Source: an uncultured Bacteroidia bacterium (lineage in GTDB: Bacteria; Bacteroidota; Bacteroidia; Bacteroidales; Prolixibacteraceae). Taken from it: a stretch of DNA of 35,865 nucleotides. Positions 17,537 to 25,302 of this stretch are shown here, piece by piece. The translations under genes were made by a program, and so were the position numbers. A model generated the notes under the pieces. That model did not search any database, was not told the origin of the DNA, and saw nothing but the letters and a program-made list of their open reading frames with translations. Location of the stretch: the NCBI GenBank assembly GCA_903927965.1, contig CAIYPA010000298.1, positions 1-35,865 on the forward strand. Direction: 5' to 3'. Position 1 is the stretch's first letter, and every line of letters starts with the position of its first letter.

Positions 17537-17627
17537 TGTCCGGGTGACTGGATCGGCAAATCTTTGTGTGGGCAGTTGCTTGGAGTCACCGGGACACTGC
17601 ATCCTAAAGTTAGCCACCTATTTCGTA
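17537..17627 (+). repeat. 90-base direct repeat, copy 2, with GTAG hairpin
   Basis: This copy carries a 17-base imperfect hairpin that starts slightly upstream of the repeat. The left arm at 17533-17549 starts GTAGTGTCC and the right arm at 17584-17600 ends GGACACTGC, with two mismatches. A GTAG tetranucleotide at the foot of a hairpin is the signature of REP elements mobilised by RAYT transposases, and a RAYT gene lies at the right end of the window. Copy 1 has lost this hairpin. Confidence 0.6.
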
Positions 17628-17806
17628 AAAGTATCATTTGGAGAACATTCCATTAAATCAATATTCTTCGTTCTAATGAGGATATCCTGAAAGTCAGACA
17701 TATTTATTAGGCTTTCTTGTTACGGCGCAGATGGCATTTGATCGTTTTATGAGATTCTGATTGCGCCGCAAGGATCAGGGGAATGGTTCTTTTCTACAAT
17801 AATGTA

Positions 17807-17819
17807 ACCTCTACGAGGT
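17807..17819. repeat. CTACG-loop small palindrome
   Basis: ACCTCTACGAGGT is a short stem around CTACG. It belongs to the same sequence family as the units at 21083-21216, where the stem bases differ but stay complementary. Confidence 0.5.
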
Positions 17820-18030
17820 ATTGATTTTGCCGGAGAAATGTTTGGATTTAGTCATTTGAAAAGTAAACCAGGAAAGCTGTCCAAAAGGACATTTAATCTA
17901 AGTAAATATTTATAATATGCTATATATTAAATAATTGCATCGAAATCCCCCCTGCCCCCCTTTAAAGAAAGGGGGAGTCCCCATAATATGATTTATCTCC
18001 TTTTAAAGGTAAAATAGGTTGGGAAAATGG

Positions 18031-18198
18031 TCAGGTTTTACACTGATTTTCAGGTGTCTGATAAGATGAATCGGTCTTCTGCTCAGTTTTGATTAAAAAA
18101 TCTTCCAATGAAATGCGTTGTCCTGAATCAAGTTGGTTGATCCCCGTTCTGATCTCTTGTTTTTGTGGATCAGATAGTTCAAGCCAGAAATCTTTCAT
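18031..18198 (-). CDS. Orphan antitoxin-like 55-residue protein
   Basis: ATG at 18198 opens a 55-codon frame ending in TGA at 18031. The sequence MKDFWLELSDPQKQEI, followed by GQRISLEDFLIK, resembles the short antitoxins that precede RelE/ParE-type toxins in Bacteroidetes. No toxin-like gene follows on the minus strand, so it is either orphaned or not an antitoxin. It begins 10 bases after the stop of the Asp-box gene at 18209 and may be read from the same transcript. Confidence 0.55.
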   Translation of the reverse strand: MKDFWLELSDPQKQEIRTGINQLDSGQRISLEDFLIKTEQKTDSSYQTPENQCKT

Positions 18199-18208
18199 GT
18201 GCTATACT

Positions 18209-19483
18209 TTATTTCAACAATTCAATTTTCTGAAGGACCAAACCATAGTGGCTACCGGGGGGATTGGCCTGGATCTTAACGCCATTCCAATCGGGCGCAA
18301 AATTGCCCGAATACAGGAGCCATGCGGTTTTACCATCCTTGCTGATAAATTTGGAGGGGATGTTGACGAAATAGGCCTGCTCCCCGAAATTTCTCAGGTA
18401 AGTGATCATTTTCCATTCCCCATCCAACCTGTCCGATTCAAGGAAATAGGTGTTCATTCTGGCACAAGTATTCCCACCATCGGTCACGCACATCAGAAAC
18501 TTTTTTAGCGGGGCATTGTAAGTAACGGTAACGCATCCCATATTGTTGTCCCATTCAAGGAGCGGTTTGATCTTTTTGAAATCATTGGTCCACAAAGGAA
18601 ACCCTTTTTCATCCTTGCCAGCGTAAAACTCATATTTTGAGGCATCGTTGATGTTTTCTATTGACGGGACAACCCTCAGCAGATAGATCTGATCGCCCGT
18701 GATCCAGCTGTCGTTGTAAAAACGGTACGGACTGTCGTTTTTATCGGCACCATGGGCAACCAGATATGCCTTTCCATCGGGCGAATATTGCATGTTCTTC
18801 CCAAAATCGACGAAATGGGGCGACCCAATTTTTACAGGATAGCCATTGATCCCTGTTTCTCCAAACAATGGTTTTGAGGGGGTATGGGTACAAGCTTTCC
18901 ACGTGCGGCCATAATCAGTAGAATATCGAAAGCCGACAAATGGCCCCATCCAAGGCCAGTTGAATATCGAATCCCCATAATGTGCACCTCCATCTGGCGC
19001 AAGGCAATAAGTGCCATAATACCATATCTTATTGTGGATCAGGCTACCGCACGGATACCTGCCCTGATAAGGACTTGGTGATGCTTTTGACAATCCCAGG
19101 CTATAGACCTTGAGCGAAAGGGGATCATCGCCTTCAATGACTGCCTGGCCGGTTGTGGCATTTTCACCTGCCGAATTTGAGGTTTCAAACGATCCATCCA
19201 ATCGTGGACATTGTCCATCTGTAAATGGGGAATAGAGATTGCCATCGTCAGCCCATGTTGGGTACCACGTATCGGCAACATGGAAACCGCTCTTGAAGCC
19301 AAGAAACTTAATCCCGGTTAATTCTTTTGATTGCTTAAAAGGGCTACCGGAAGGAACTTCGGATTTCCATACGAAGGGTTTAAAACTTAGCGTATCGGGC
19401 CTAACAAATGATGGCTGTGATTTTGCCGTAAAACACATAACCATCAGAATGACAATAATGTATAAATGCAATTTTGTTTCCAT
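18209..19483 (-). CDS. Secreted beta-propeller protein with Asp box, possible glycosidase
   Basis: This 424-residue protein has a signal peptide (about residues 1-22, ending TAKSQ), so it is exported. YSTDYGRTW is an Asp-box (BNR) motif of sialidase-like beta-propellers. Several segments (SPHFVDFGKNMQYSPDGKA, DGKTAWLLYSGNFAPDW) read like propeller blades of a five- or six-bladed glycoside-hydrolase fold. I cannot assign a GH family or catalytic residues with certainty. It is 39 bases downstream of the aminopeptidase gene and belongs to the same utilisation block as the GH78 and GH29 genes. A polysaccharide-degrading or glycan-binding role is likely. Confidence 0.6.
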   Translation of the reverse strand: METKLHLYIIVILMVMCFTAKSQPSFVRPDTLSFKPFVWKSEVPSGSPFKQSKELTGIKFLGFKSGFHVADTWYPTWADDGNLYSPFTDGQCPRLDGSFETSNSAGENATTGQAVIEGDDPLSLKVYSLGLSKASPSPYQGRYPCGSLIHNKIWYYGTYCLAPDGGAHYGDSIFNWPWMGPFVGFRYSTDYGRTWKACTHTPSKPLFGETGINGYPVKIGSPHFVDFGKNMQYSPDGKAYLVAHGADKNDSPYRFYNDSWITGDQIYLLRVVPSIENINDASKYEFYAGKDEKGFPLWTNDFKKIKPLLEWDNNMGCVTVTYNAPLKKFLMCVTDGGNTCARMNTYFLESDRLDGEWKMITYLRNFGEQAYFVNIPSKFISKDGKTAWLLYSGNFAPDWNGVKIQANPPGSHYGLVLQKIELLK

Positions 19484-19522
19484 AATTGAAATATTATCTT
19501 TTGAAAATGCACCAAAAAGCGA

Positions 19523-20908
19523 CTACTTTGCCCACTCAGCCTCCACATCGGCAATGCTCTTGGACTTTGGCTTACCAAGCAACTCATATCCAGTTTCAGT
19601 GATCAGAAAATCCTCTTCATTCCTGAGTCCTCCGAAATTCTTGTATTCCTCAACACGTTCAAAATCAATATAGTCGATGTTGTGGTTATTGGCTCTCCAC
19701 TGATCGATCAGTTCCGGAATAAAATAAATACCTGGTTCAATGGTCAATACAAATCCTGGTTCGAGCTTGCGCCCCAAACGAAGGTATTTCAATCCAAACT
19801 GAGTGCTCTTGGGTTCCCCGTCGTACCCAACATACACTTCGCCAAGATTTTCCATGTCGTGCACGTCCAAGCCCATCATGTGGCCCAATCCGCAAGGAAA
19901 AAACAGGGCATGTGCACCATTGATCAGGGCATCCTCCACATTGCCCTTCATCAGTCCCAGGTCCTTCAACCCGCGGATAATCACCCTGGAAGTTTCAAAA
20001 TAGACCTCCTTAAAAGGGACACCTGGCTTGAGCATCGAAATAGCCGTATTGTGACTTTCGAGACAAATTGAATAAATGTCCTTTTGCTTCGAAGTAAAGC
20101 GGCCATTTACCGGAACAGTACTCGAAAGGTCCCCGGCATAGCCCATGGCAGTTTCGGCCCCGGCATCGAGAAGGAACAAATCGCCATCTTTCAACACATT
20201 TCCATGATAATGATTGTGAAGCGTTTGGCCATTTATGGTGGCAATAATCGGGAAGGAGATTTGTCCACCCGCCTCAACTGCAATTTTAAGGACTGCTGCT
20301 GCAATCTGAGCTTCTGTGACACCGGGCTTTGCCATACGCATGGCAAGGGTGTGCATCTCAGTGCTGCGGTCGCAGGCTTTCCGTATTTCTAAAATTTCCT
20401 CTGGGGATTTGTAGTTGCGCTGGTTAACTACGCCCATTATTAGACCCAATGAGGCTTGTTCTTTTGATTGATTGGGTAGTATTCCTAGCCAATCGAACAG
20501 TTTGAGTTGATGTTCAGGACGGTAAGGGGGTAAAAAATGGATTTTTCTTCCTTTGGCAGAAGAGGATTCAAGAAAAATCCTCAGCGAAGCAATATCTCCC
20601 GATTTTGCCACACCGACCTGAAGCGCCTGATTCGCAATTGTAGGCTGTGGCCCCATCCAAACAAAATCTTCAACAGTGAGGTCATTGCCAAATATCATCT
20701 CCTCCCCTGTCTCACAATCCAATATGCCGGCCAGGGAGGGTTGATTCAATCCAAAAAAGTAGAGGAAAGTACTGTCCTGCCTGAAATGATACCCATTGTC
20801 GGTATAGTTCATCGGGCTCTCGTCGTTTCCCAATAAGAGAATCAACCCATCTCCTACCAATTTTTTGAGTTTTTCGCGCCGCTGTACGTAAATATCTTTT
20901 GAGAACAT
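19523..20908 (-). CDS. pepP: Xaa-Pro aminopeptidase (M24B)
   Basis: This 461-residue cytosolic metallopeptidase removes the N-terminal residue when proline is second. Residues 1-135 form the AMP_N domain. The M24 pita-bread catalytic domain follows, with metal ligands Asp248 and Asp260 in LLDAGAETAMGYAGD, His in GLGHMMGLDVHD, Glu in TIEPGIYF and Glu in GLRNEEDF. Length and motif order match the family, so it should be active. It lies upstream of the Asp-box gene on the same strand. The 397-base gap on its other side contains REP-like repeats, so it is probably transcribed separately from the fucosidase. Confidence 0.9.
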   Translation of the reverse strand: MFSKDIYVQRREKLKKLVGDGLILLLGNDESPMNYTDNGYHFRQDSTFLYFFGLNQPSLAGILDCETGEEMIFGNDLTVEDFVWMGPQPTIANQALQVGVAKSGDIASLRIFLESSSAKGRKIHFLPPYRPEHQLKLFDWLGILPNQSKEQASLGLIMGVVNQRNYKSPEEILEIRKACDRSTEMHTLAMRMAKPGVTEAQIAAAVLKIAVEAGGQISFPIIATINGQTLHNHYHGNVLKDGDLFLLDAGAETAMGYAGDLSSTVPVNGRFTSKQKDIYSICLESHNTAISMLKPGVPFKEVYFETSRVIIRGLKDLGLMKGNVEDALINGAHALFFPCGLGHMMGLDVHDMENLGEVYVGYDGEPKSTQFGLKYLRLGRKLEPGFVLTIEPGIYFIPELIDQWRANNHNIDYIDFERVEEYKNFGGLRNEEDFLITETGYELLGKPKSKSIADVEAEWAK

Positions 20909-21305
20909 AATTTTGGTTTTTATATTTGTTTTTAATGACCCTTTAGAATAGCCATGTTGTTATTTTCTCTTTGGATTGCTATTTCTCAACCATTGTAATT
21001 TCATCTTTTCTGACTTAACTATTTCTTAAGCCCATATTAAATCACTATTATCCGTTTAAAATTGAAGCCTTTAAAGATATCGCAACTACGTTGTTTCAAT
21101 AGTTCCGTAATGCATTTAACTACAAAGATTTAGCAACTACGTTGCGGAAAATAATGCTGCGTAGCAGTAAAATCTTTGTAGAATATTATTTAAAACAAAA
21201 TAAAGCCACGTAGTGGTGACATAAATGTAAACTCCTCATATTATTTGGATTACAAATCTTATTTTAATTTAGCCGGACACATGTGATATTAAATACCTAT
21301 CTGGA
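20909..21305. repeat. REP-like cluster of CGTAG palindromes
   Basis: This gap holds four small palindromes: CAACTACGTTG at 21083-21093 and again at 21134-21144, CTGCGTAGCAG at 21157-21167, and CCACGTAGTGG at 21206-21216. Their 5-base loop (CGTAG or its complement) is constant, while the three-base stems vary and remain complementary. The second and third are enclosed by a perfect 12-base inverted repeat, CTACAAAGATTT at 21120-21131 and AAATCTTTGTAG at 21170-21181, ending in GTAG. No coding sequence is seen. The layout is consistent with RAYT-mobilised REP/BIME elements. Confidence 0.6.
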
Positions 21306-22802
21306 TTAATAATCGTTTGTAACCTTAATAACAGCAGCTTCCTGCAACGCCAATTTTAATCTTAGGCTTTGGGGTATGGCTACTTTTATTCCACCTTCAA
21401 CTCTCTTGCAATTAAGCTTCTGTTTTAATGAAACCAGGCTGGCTTTTAGTTTCCCGTTTAAGGTTGTCTTAACCGTAATTTCAGCAGGCAATTCTTTCTC
21501 ATCTTTTGAAGGCAAATAAATGGCATAGATCGTATGATCCCCTTTTGCAGTGTAGGCAACTTTGCTGTCAAGGAATGGTTCAACGGGATTCGTTCCGTAG
21601 ATCGCCTCTCCATTGGCATCCAGCCATTTGCCAAGCATTGCAAGGTTTTCATAGACTTTTGGTTCGAAATCTCCCTTCCCATTCGGACCCACGCCCAACA
21701 GAAGGTTCCCACCTTTTGCTACAATGTTGACAAGCAACTGCACCAGCTCTTTGGATGATTTGTAATGGTCATTCTTCACCCAACCCCAGGCTCCACCCAT
21801 GGTGATGCAACTTTCCCATGGAACCATCAAAGGCTTTTCCGGTGTTTTTTGCTCAGGAGTCAAATAATCCTCATATTCACTTTGCACCCAACGGTCCACC
21901 ACAAGCATTCCGGGCTGTTTGGCGCGTGCCTTTTCGGCAATCAATTTCATGTTGATATCCATGTCATAAGGATAGGTGCAAAACTCTGCAACTTTTTTTG
22001 TAATTGCCGATTTCGGCATCACCCAGCAGCCGTCCAGCCACAGAATATCAACCTTGCCATAATCGGATGTAAGCTCATTGATCTGATTTTGGGTATATTC
22101 CACAAACTTTCTCCACCGATCGGGATGTTTGGTAATGTCATAATTGGGATTCCGGTCTTTGGGAGGATAATAGGGCCACCAGAAATTGGGTGTTGTCCAG
22201 TCTGGTTTTGAAAAATAGATTCCGGTTGCCAATCCTTCTTTTCTGGTGGCATCCAAAACCTCTTTTAAAACATTCGATTTAGGATTTGCCGAGAAAGGAC
22301 ATCCTTTATCCGTTACTTTAAAATCGGTGTATTTGGAATCATAAAGACAAAATCCATCATGGTGCTTTGATGAATAGATCAGATATTTAGAACCGGAGCT
22401 TTTAAACATCTTAGCCCACTTTTCAGGATCAAAGTTTACCGGATTAAATCTGGACTTTGTGTTACGGTAGTCATTGCAAAACTTGTAGTAGTCGTCGTAT
22501 CCATTACGGGTAATCCAATCTTCGGGACACAAAGCCCACGATTCGACGATTCCAAGTTCTGAATACAATCCCATATGGATCAACAACCCAAATTTGTAAC
22601 CTTGCCACTTCCTGAGGTTTTCCATTACTTTCGGGTCTTTTGGCCATGTATATCCTTGATCATTCGACAAATTCTGTGTTAGCTTTGTGGCCAACGGATC
22701 ATCTTTTGACACCACTTTTGTGTCATTTCCAGTTTGGGCAATGGTGCTGCCTTCCCAGAAAACAAGGCAAAGGAGAATTAAGGAAATTAATTTACGATTC
22801 AT
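21306..22802 (-). CDS. Alpha-L-fucosidase (GH29), secreted
   Basis: This 498-residue protein starts with a signal peptide (MNRKLISLILLCLVFWEGS). The GH29 catalytic barrel shows GLLIHMGLYS, YLIYSSKHHDGF and VDILWLDGCW, where Asp257 is the expected nucleophile. GVGPNGKGDFEPKV, a typical distal GH29 motif, is also present, followed by a beta-sandwich. The enzyme should release L-fucose from glycans in the periplasm or outside the cell. It is the third gene of the minus-strand block after GH78 and the hydrolase, 64 bases downstream, with a weak promoter of its own. Confidence 0.88.
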   Translation of the reverse strand: MNRKLISLILLCLVFWEGSTIAQTGNDTKVVSKDDPLATKLTQNLSNDQGYTWPKDPKVMENLRKWQGYKFGLLIHMGLYSELGIVESWALCPEDWITRNGYDDYYKFCNDYRNTKSRFNPVNFDPEKWAKMFKSSGSKYLIYSSKHHDGFCLYDSKYTDFKVTDKGCPFSANPKSNVLKEVLDATRKEGLATGIYFSKPDWTTPNFWWPYYPPKDRNPNYDITKHPDRWRKFVEYTQNQINELTSDYGKVDILWLDGCWVMPKSAITKKVAEFCTYPYDMDINMKLIAEKARAKQPGMLVVDRWVQSEYEDYLTPEQKTPEKPLMVPWESCITMGGAWGWVKNDHYKSSKELVQLLVNIVAKGGNLLLGVGPNGKGDFEPKVYENLAMLGKWLDANGEAIYGTNPVEPFLDSKVAYTAKGDHTIYAIYLPSKDEKELPAEITVKTTLNGKLKASLVSLKQKLNCKRVEGGIKVAIPQSLRLKLALQEAAVIKVTNDY

Positions 22803-22822
22803 ATCTACTGATTTTAAGTGTC

Positions 22823-22830
22823 CAAATTTA
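22823..22830 (-). promoter_or_regulatory. Candidate internal -7 element before the fucosidase
   Basis: TAAATTTG on the minus strand fits TAnnTTTG, 20 bases ahead of the ATG at 22802. No clear TTG is found at -33. It could add expression of the fucosidase independent of the GH78 promoter. Confidence 0.3.
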
Positions 22831-22866
22831 ACAAAAAACAGGCCGGGGCATAAGTATTTGAGTCTT

Positions 22867-25302
22867 TCACTTTATCTGCCAGTCATTTGTGTAATAACCC
22901 GTACGTATAACCCCATCGATCCCTTTTTTGGGCATGTCGGGAGTGAATATCAGGTAATCAGGAAAACCGCTTCCCCCGGTTAAATATTGGTTTGCATCGG
23001 CTGCATGCATTCCTGAAAGACCGGTACCGGTCACCGCAGCAACCGAAGCTATTTTGCTGTCCCTGCGCGGATACATCAGGTAGGCGCCGTAGTTATCTCC
23101 CGAAAAATTTTCACTTCCGATCCTGACATTGCCTCTTGTTACCTGTATGGGACTTTCTGCCAGCATCTTATTCCATGCCATGTTGGTTGATGCATTTCCA
23201 TAAATGATGATTCCTCTATCGGGATAATCCTCAGGCTTGAAGAGCTTGTCGGCAACCATGTCAACAGCCCCATTTGCCCGGTAATACCACATTTCCGCAT
23301 CGTACTTTGCCCTGGCAAGGGACCACGCGTTCTCTTCACTGCTGCCTGTTGTACCGTAAACAAAGACCATCCTGTTATTGAAGGCTTCTTTGAAGGTTCC
23401 GTTTCTTAAAGTCCCTTTCTGCTCATATCCAGGCACTTTGCATGGTTTCCAGTTGTTTTCGCCACTTAGATAAAGCACTCCGTCGGCCGGTTTCTTCACC
23501 TTCAAGGTGTTGCTGTCAATATTCAGTTTGATTGAATCCCCTTTTAAATCGGATACGTCCAGCTTCAGTACGGAGATATTTTCTGTCTCTCCGCTGATCG
23601 CTGAATTCCCTTTATCTCGGCTGAACCTGATCCTGCTGTAAGCCAGCGGTTCTTTCTGCTGAACAATTGTAGCCCAACTGTATGATGATGAAACTGCCGG
23701 ATTTGCAGTCGTGAAATCGATGGTATTGATTAAGCTGTCGGGCTTTATGGCGTGCCATTTGAAATATTCGAAGAGAGGTGGCCAGTCAACACTTTCATTC
23801 GACCACCAGTGGCTCCCTCCGGGATACTCGTAATAACTGAAATCCGCCTGGAACTTTCCAAGCACTTCGCACATCTGCCTGGCGTATCTCACCGGAACAG
23901 TATTGTCTTTGTCACCATGCAGCACATAAACACCTCCGGCCGAATAATTAGGAGCCAGTTCCAAAACATTGCTGCCATTGCTTGCCCGCAAGATGAGCCT
24001 GCCTGTCTGAATTTCACTCTGGTCCGGGATTTTTCCATCGGCAGAACCGTAACCCATGAGGGTAGGATAACCTGAACATGGGGCAATGGCCGCCCATTTT
24101 CCGGGATAGGTTGCACCCAGGAACCATGTTCCGTGCCCGCCCATGGAATGACCTGTCAGAAATATCTTTGACGGATCGGGATTGAATTCCTTCCTGGCAA
24201 TATCCAATACCTCAAGGGCATCCAACCTGCCCCAGTCCTCCCAGTTAAAACCCCGGGGGCGGCGGTTCGTGGGAGCTACAAGATCCCCCCAATCTTTAGA
24301 TTTGTATGCCCGGGCCTGACCAATCGCTTCAACCCCGGCGCCATGCACCGAAAGGAAGAGGGCGCCCCTGACTTTGGAGTCCCCACTCCGCGGGGTAACG
24401 GCAAAATACTGCAAACTCCCGTCTATGTTGCTGATAAAAGTACGGCAATAAGGCTGTTCTGCGGATACAGATTCAATTTTTATGCTGCATCCATCCATGG
24501 CTTTTTCTCCTGACAACAATGTTAATTTGCAGTCAACACTTCCCTTGTCACTTACACTTGATCCGTTAAAACTGAAAGGTGATTTTCGTGAGCTGAAAGG
24601 CAGGATAGCAGGCACTTCTGTAGTCATTATCTTTCCCTTCAAGTCGGACCTCAGCCTGAGTCCTTTAAGCGGCTTTGAAGTTGTGTTGATGATGACCACT
24701 GCACCTGTCAGGGAATCCTTCTTTTGCCCCGCCACGATAAAAGGAAGTGTGGCATCCGAAGGGCTGACGTAAACAGATGATCGGGGGAATATGAGCCTAG
24801 CGGTAATTCCCTGCGACATCATCGATGATGTCCTTGCATAGATCTCGTTCAATCCCTTCTTCAACTTGACCGGGACAAACATATAGTTTTGCTCATAAGG
24901 ATCTCCGGCATGAGCTTCGCCATTAAAATAGAACATTGCGTTCCCTGTAATTTTGATGACTGCACCTTCTTCTTTCTTTGAAACATAGGTCAGGTAAATA
25001 TATCCGTTGGATGCCACCCTGCCCCTGAATCTGCCAGATGAATCAGCCTTTATCTCCTGCCATGCAACATCTTTACCATCACTGCTTTTAAAAAGGATTC
25101 CGCCTTGTTTTGGCGTATTATAGCCGCTTTCAAAATATCGAACGGAAAACTGATCCGTATAAAAGGCCTGCCGCCCGTATTGGTGACAGTTGGCGATTGC
25201 CAAACCTTCACGGAAAATAAATTCAGTTTGCGCTATTGTTGTTAATGGAAAAATAATTAATGACAAAAGCAGATAAAAAAAAGCATTTCGTTTCATTTTC
25301 AT
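22867..25302 (-). CDS. Secreted alpha/beta-hydrolase (esterase/peptidase-like)
   Basis: This 811-residue protein has a signal peptide (through TTIAQ). An N-terminal beta-sandwich region of roughly 270 residues precedes the alpha/beta-hydrolase core. The nucleophile is Ser386 in GHSMGGHG, the acid is the Asp of LHGDKDNTVPV and the His is in GGSHWW. A C-terminal region of about 280 residues has no named domain. Its closest types are prolyl-oligopeptidase-like or carbohydrate-esterase-like hydrolases of polysaccharide loci, so it may deacylate the rhamnose/fucose-containing substrate. Its ATG overlaps the GH78 stop by ATGA, showing co-translation. Confidence 0.75.
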   Translation of the reverse strand: MKMKRNAFFYLLLSLIIFPLTTIAQTEFIFREGLAIANCHQYGRQAFYTDQFSVRYFESGYNTPKQGGILFKSSDGKDVAWQEIKADSSGRFRGRVASNGYIYLTYVSKKEEGAVIKITGNAMFYFNGEAHAGDPYEQNYMFVPVKLKKGLNEIYARTSSMMSQGITARLIFPRSSVYVSPSDATLPFIVAGQKKDSLTGAVVIINTTSKPLKGLRLRSDLKGKIMTTEVPAILPFSSRKSPFSFNGSSVSDKGSVDCKLTLLSGEKAMDGCSIKIESVSAEQPYCRTFISNIDGSLQYFAVTPRSGDSKVRGALFLSVHGAGVEAIGQARAYKSKDWGDLVAPTNRRPRGFNWEDWGRLDALEVLDIARKEFNPDPSKIFLTGHSMGGHGTWFLGATYPGKWAAIAPCSGYPTLMGYGSADGKIPDQSEIQTGRLILRASNGSNVLELAPNYSAGGVYVLHGDKDNTVPVRYARQMCEVLGKFQADFSYYEYPGGSHWWSNESVDWPPLFEYFKWHAIKPDSLINTIDFTTANPAVSSSYSWATIVQQKEPLAYSRIRFSRDKGNSAISGETENISVLKLDVSDLKGDSIKLNIDSNTLKVKKPADGVLYLSGENNWKPCKVPGYEQKGTLRNGTFKEAFNNRMVFVYGTTGSSEENAWSLARAKYDAEMWYYRANGAVDMVADKLFKPEDYPDRGIIIYGNASTNMAWNKMLAESPIQVTRGNVRIGSENFSGDNYGAYLMYPRRDSKIASVAAVTGTGLSGMHAADANQYLTGGSGFPDYLIFTPDMPKKGIDGVIRTGYYTNDWQIK

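Larger units (their letters stand above)
16967..18030. other. Intergenic repeat cluster between defence and sugar regions
   Basis: No protein gene is supported in this 1.06-kb gap. It contains two diverged copies of a 90-base repeat (17057-17146 and 17537-17627), a long inverted repeat between them (17235-17476), one small CTACG palindrome (17807-17819) and a C/G-rich hairpin near 17945-17985. These are listed separately. The arrangement marks the boundary of the defence block and looks like debris of small non-autonomous elements. Confidence 0.6.

Noticed and set aside
16967-18030. CRISPR array
   Set aside because: The repeats are only two, 90 bases long, and diverged. No regular short repeat-spacer pattern is present.
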